Origin: Planctomycetota bacterium
GTDB lineage: Bacteria; Planctomycetota; Phycisphaerae; UBA1845
Reading direction: 5' to 3'
DNA length: 7,768 nt
Assembly (NCBI GenBank): GCA_022566435.1
Contig: JADFIX010000140.1
Span: 1 to 7,768 of the forward strand
The notes beneath the pieces were generated by a model, which was not told the DNA's origin, searched no databases, and was given only the letters and a program-made list of their open reading frames with translations. Made by a program: the position numbers and the translations under genes. Of this stretch, positions 5,713-7,768 are shown in pieces (position 1 is the stretch's first letter; every line of letters begins with the position of its first letter).

Positions 5713-7383
5713 TCATGACTGTCCCGGCCCATGCGTATCGGCGCTGTCCGCCAGGCGAACGTGCTCGACATGAAATCTGAGGTGGAAGGTGGTGCCTTGG
5801 TCAACGACACTCTCAACGTCGATTCGCCCATTCATTTCATCCATGATTTTCTTGGCGGCGGCCAATCCGATTCCGGTACCCCCGTGGCCTTTGCCCGACA
5901 CGAAGGCGTCAAAAATCCCCTCTAGGGCATCCGATGGGATGCCTTTTCCGTTGTCGTGAATGGAAAGAACGACGTATCCATCGTCGGGGTCATACCGCGA
6001 TCGGATGTTGATCCGCCCCTCCTTGCGTGGCGACGCGTCGATTGCGTTAAGCAAGATGTTCTGGATGGCTTGGTGCGCGCCCTCGGCGTCACAGGGAACG
6101 GCTGGAAGCTCCTCCAGTTCGTGAAGCAGCATGATCGACCGCTCGTCGGCGCGGTCCTGCACAAGGGAAACGGCATCCTCCACAATCCTGTTCAGCTGAA
6201 TCAGCTCGACCTTGGGATTGCGGTCTTTGCTGAAGGTCAGCAGGTTCATCGCCAATTGATAGATACGCTCGACGTTGCGACGGACGAGGGGCCACCCCGA
6301 CCGCGTGGCATTGAGGTCGCTACGTTTCAATCCCACCTCGACCACGTCCGTTCCGCTTTGAAGTCCCTGCAGGATGTTTCGGATGTGGTGTGATAGATAA
6401 GCGACCGTTTGACCGGTTGCCGCGAGACGTTCGTTTCGCACGAGCGATTGCACCAATTCGGCATTGATGATCGCGAACCCGGTGAGTCTGCCGATGGCGA
6501 CCGCGAGCCGTAACTGTTCCTGAGAGTAGGTGTGATGCGACATGGAGCAATCGAAATGAAAGATCCCTCGCACTTCGTCGCGGGCGATGATGGGCACGCA
6601 AATAATGCTTCTTGAACCCAACTCGTGTATGCTGTCGAGAGGATTGTCTGTCTTGAAACGATCATCCGTGAGCACATTTCCACAAAGGACGCCGTCTCTG
6701 GTTTCCAGCACGTGATTGATGATGGTCCGTGACGCGACGACTTTCTTCTTGCCCGTGCGGTCTTTCGTACGGGCGCGAACGATGTGCGGTTCAAGATCGT
6801 CATCGGGTCCCGGTCGAGTAAGAACGATGAGGTGATCGATGACCAGATGTTCGAGAATGAGATCGCAGACACGATTCAGAAACACATCGATCGAAGGCGC
6901 CGCACCGATGAGCTCGGCGATTTTGTAGACCAAATTCCACGCGGCGACGGCGTCGGCCGTCTCAGGCGGCTGGATGATCACGCTATCTTCCGACGTATTG
7001 ACCGCCGCCAGGATCGACGAGTCCGCCGAGCCGCTGCCACCCTCGAGATCGACGAGGTCCTGAGGCACCTTCCGGGCGCGGAACCCATCTGAGGCGTCCT
7101 GACCGGTGAAGACCAAGAGCGAGCTCCCCACGCGAATCTGATCCCCATCTTTGAGGCACGTGGGGCTCAGCACCCGTTGGCCGTTCAAAAAAGTTCCATT
7201 TGAACTGTTCAGGTCGACAATGAGCCAATGCCCGGTCTCGGGCCTGAGCTCCGCATGGCGGCGCGAAGCGCTGTTATCGGACAAGTGAACCTGGTCCGTC
7301 GATCGACCGATGATCGTAGACTCATCCGGCGTGTTATATGTCCGGCCCTTGTCAGGGCCTTGTAGAACGTGCAAAACGGGCAC
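5713..7383 (-). CDS. FHA-GAF sensor histidine kinase
   Basis: A 556-residue soluble histidine kinase with no membrane segment or signal peptide. An FHA domain (about 1-95) keeps the phosphothreonine-pocket residues: GRS (26-28), SRRHAEL (40-46) and NSSNGTFLNG (59-68). A Ser/Asp-rich linker (96-145) leads to a GAF domain (about 150-310; RSIICVPIIARDEVRGIFHF), a typical small-ligand or redox sensor fold. The H-box is LSHHIRNIL (330-338), with His332 the likely phosphoacceptor. The ATP domain is complete: N-box Asn442/Asn446, G1 DNGKG (477-481), F-box FDAF (491-494), and G2 GGTGIGLA (501-508). By family logic it autophosphorylates and passes phosphate to a response regulator; none is fused or nearby. 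The start is GTG, supported by GGGGAGGGG 6 nt upstream and by the FHA domain beginning at once. A sigma70-like promoter lies at 7518-7546. The FHA domain could read phosphothreonine made by the nearby Ser/Thr kinase, which is inference. Confidence 0.93.
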   Translation of the reverse strand: MPVLHVLQGPDKGRTYNTPDESTIIGRSTDQVHLSDNSASRRHAELRPETGHWLIVDLNSSNGTFLNGQRVLSPTCLKDGDQIRVGSSLLVFTGQDASDGFRARKVPQDLVDLEGGSGSADSSILAAVNTSEDSVIIQPPETADAVAAWNLVYKIAELIGAAPSIDVFLNRVCDLILEHLVIDHLIVLTRPGPDDDLEPHIVRARTKDRTGKKKVVASRTIINHVLETRDGVLCGNVLTDDRFKTDNPLDSIHELGSRSIICVPIIARDEVRGIFHFDCSMSHHTYSQEQLRLAVAIGRLTGFAIINAELVQSLVRNERLAATGQTVAYLSHHIRNILQGLQSGTDVVEVGLKRSDLNATRSGWPLVRRNVERIYQLAMNLLTFSKDRNPKVELIQLNRIVEDAVSLVQDRADERSIMLLHELEELPAVPCDAEGAHQAIQNILLNAIDASPRKEGRINIRSRYDPDDGYVVLSIHDNGKGIPSDALEGIFDAFVSGKGHGGTGIGLAAAKKIMDEMNGRIDVESVVDQGTTFHLRFHVEHVRLADSADTHGPGQS

Positions 7384-7389
7384 TGGTTG

Positions 7390-7398
7390 CCCCTCCCC
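7390..7398 (-). promoter_or_regulatory. Shine-Dalgarno deciding the GTG start of the histidine kinase
   Basis: The minus strand reads GGGGAGGGG, 6 nt before GTG at 7383. This strong site justifies a non-ATG start that gives a complete FHA domain. Confidence 0.75.
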
Positions 7399-7517
7399 AG
7401 AGTCGAGCGGTACCAGGTATCAAACTGTTCCGATATTCCGCAGGGGCGGAAACCACCCTCGAATCGCCGGCCGAGAAAGAGAACTGACAACGCGAAATCC
7501 AGCGCGACACTCACTAG

Positions 7518-7546
7518 ATGCTATGGTCGGCAGGAGAGAATGTCAA
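7518..7546 (-). promoter_or_regulatory. Sigma70-type promoter for the FHA histidine kinase gene
   Basis: The minus strand has a perfect TTGACA (7541-7546), a 17-bp spacer and TAGCAT (7518-7523, 4 of 6). The predicted start near 7511 gives a leader of about 127 nt. The layout matches the promoter of the IPTL-CTERM gene. Confidence 0.55.
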
Positions 7547-7768
7547 TTCTCCAGTGTGCGTTCGGTCAAGTAGATCACATTGTCTTACATTCGCACGCTA
7601 TCGAAGGCCATCCGCTCGGCGTGACACGTCCCATCCTGCGGGCCGCCAGGGATTACAGGACGCGGCACGCAAGATATTACCAGTACGCTTGCCCGCCACT
7701 CCGACTCGCTCGGCTTCTTGGCCCGTGTTCAAGCGCGCACCACGCGGCTCCGACAAGTATATCGAGGA
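7540..7768 (+). CDS. Doubtful open frame running off the right edge
   Basis: An ATG at 7540 with AGGAG 3 nt upstream opens a frame that stays open to the window end for 76 codons, beginning MSILQCAFGQVDHIVLHSHA. The product is rich in His, Arg and Ala and matches nothing I recognise. A second plus frame and one minus frame (its stop at 7598-7600) are also open to the edge, which lowers the value of openness. The ATG sits inside the -35 region of the histidine kinase promoter. It may be the start of a divergent gene or simply noncoding DNA; I lean to the latter. Confidence 0.2.
   Translation, partial: MSILQCAFGQVDHIVLHSHAIEGHPLGVTRPILRAARDYRTRHARYYQYACPPLRLARLLGPCSSAHHAAPTSISR

Noticed and set aside
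7560..7768. A tRNA or other structured RNA at the right edge.
   Set aside because: I looked for T-loop-like TTCRA motifs with pairing stems and an acceptor stem on both strands and found none that fold.

Overview
The window looks like chromosomal DNA from a moderately GC-rich planctomycete-type bacterium, possibly Phycisphaerae-like or a related environmental lineage. This is inferred from gene content, not from a marker gene. The window combines an exported protein with an IPTL/VPTxxEWG C-terminal sorting signal, a serine/threonine kinase with a membrane anchor and a long TPR tail, and a soluble FHA-GAF histidine kinase. No rRNA, tRNA, transposase, CRISPR array or phage gene was seen.

Layout. 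Minus strand, 98-1848: two exported-protein genes, each with a near-perfect Shine-Dalgarno. They are an upstream Cys-rich IPTL-CTERM protein (1240-1848) and a downstream secreted TPR protein (98-1078), separated by 161 bp that hold a GC-rich hairpin. A well-formed sigma70-type promoter (TTGACA, 17 bp, TATCCT) lies at 1941-1969. Plus strand, 2168-4726: the Ser/Thr kinase gene, transcribed divergently. Minus strand, about 4794-5306: an unrecognised protein of about 170 residues, convergent with the kinase gene. 5361-5712 is a gap of about 350 bp with no convincing gene but several short inverted repeats and a cluster of TCGGA-centred palindromes. Minus strand, 5713-7383: the FHA-GAF-histidine kinase with a GTG start, a strong Shine-Dalgarno and its own TTGACA-17-TAGCAT promoter. 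The last ~220 bp hold no gene I can support; frames are open to the edge on both strands. The first 97 bp show nothing recognisable.

How the genes may work together. The kinase has a cytoplasmic catalytic domain, one membrane segment, and ten or so TPR units predicted on the far side of the membrane. The two divergent genes encode exported proteins, one built of TPR-like helices and one carrying a membrane/surface sorting tail. The nearby histidine kinase carries an FHA domain, the standard phosphothreonine reader, and could be a target or reader of the Ser/Thr kinase. This is a reasonable envelope-sensing and phospho-signalling hypothesis, but it rests on proximity and domain logic only; the genes are not one operon. 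No response regulator, exosortase or phosphatase is in the window.
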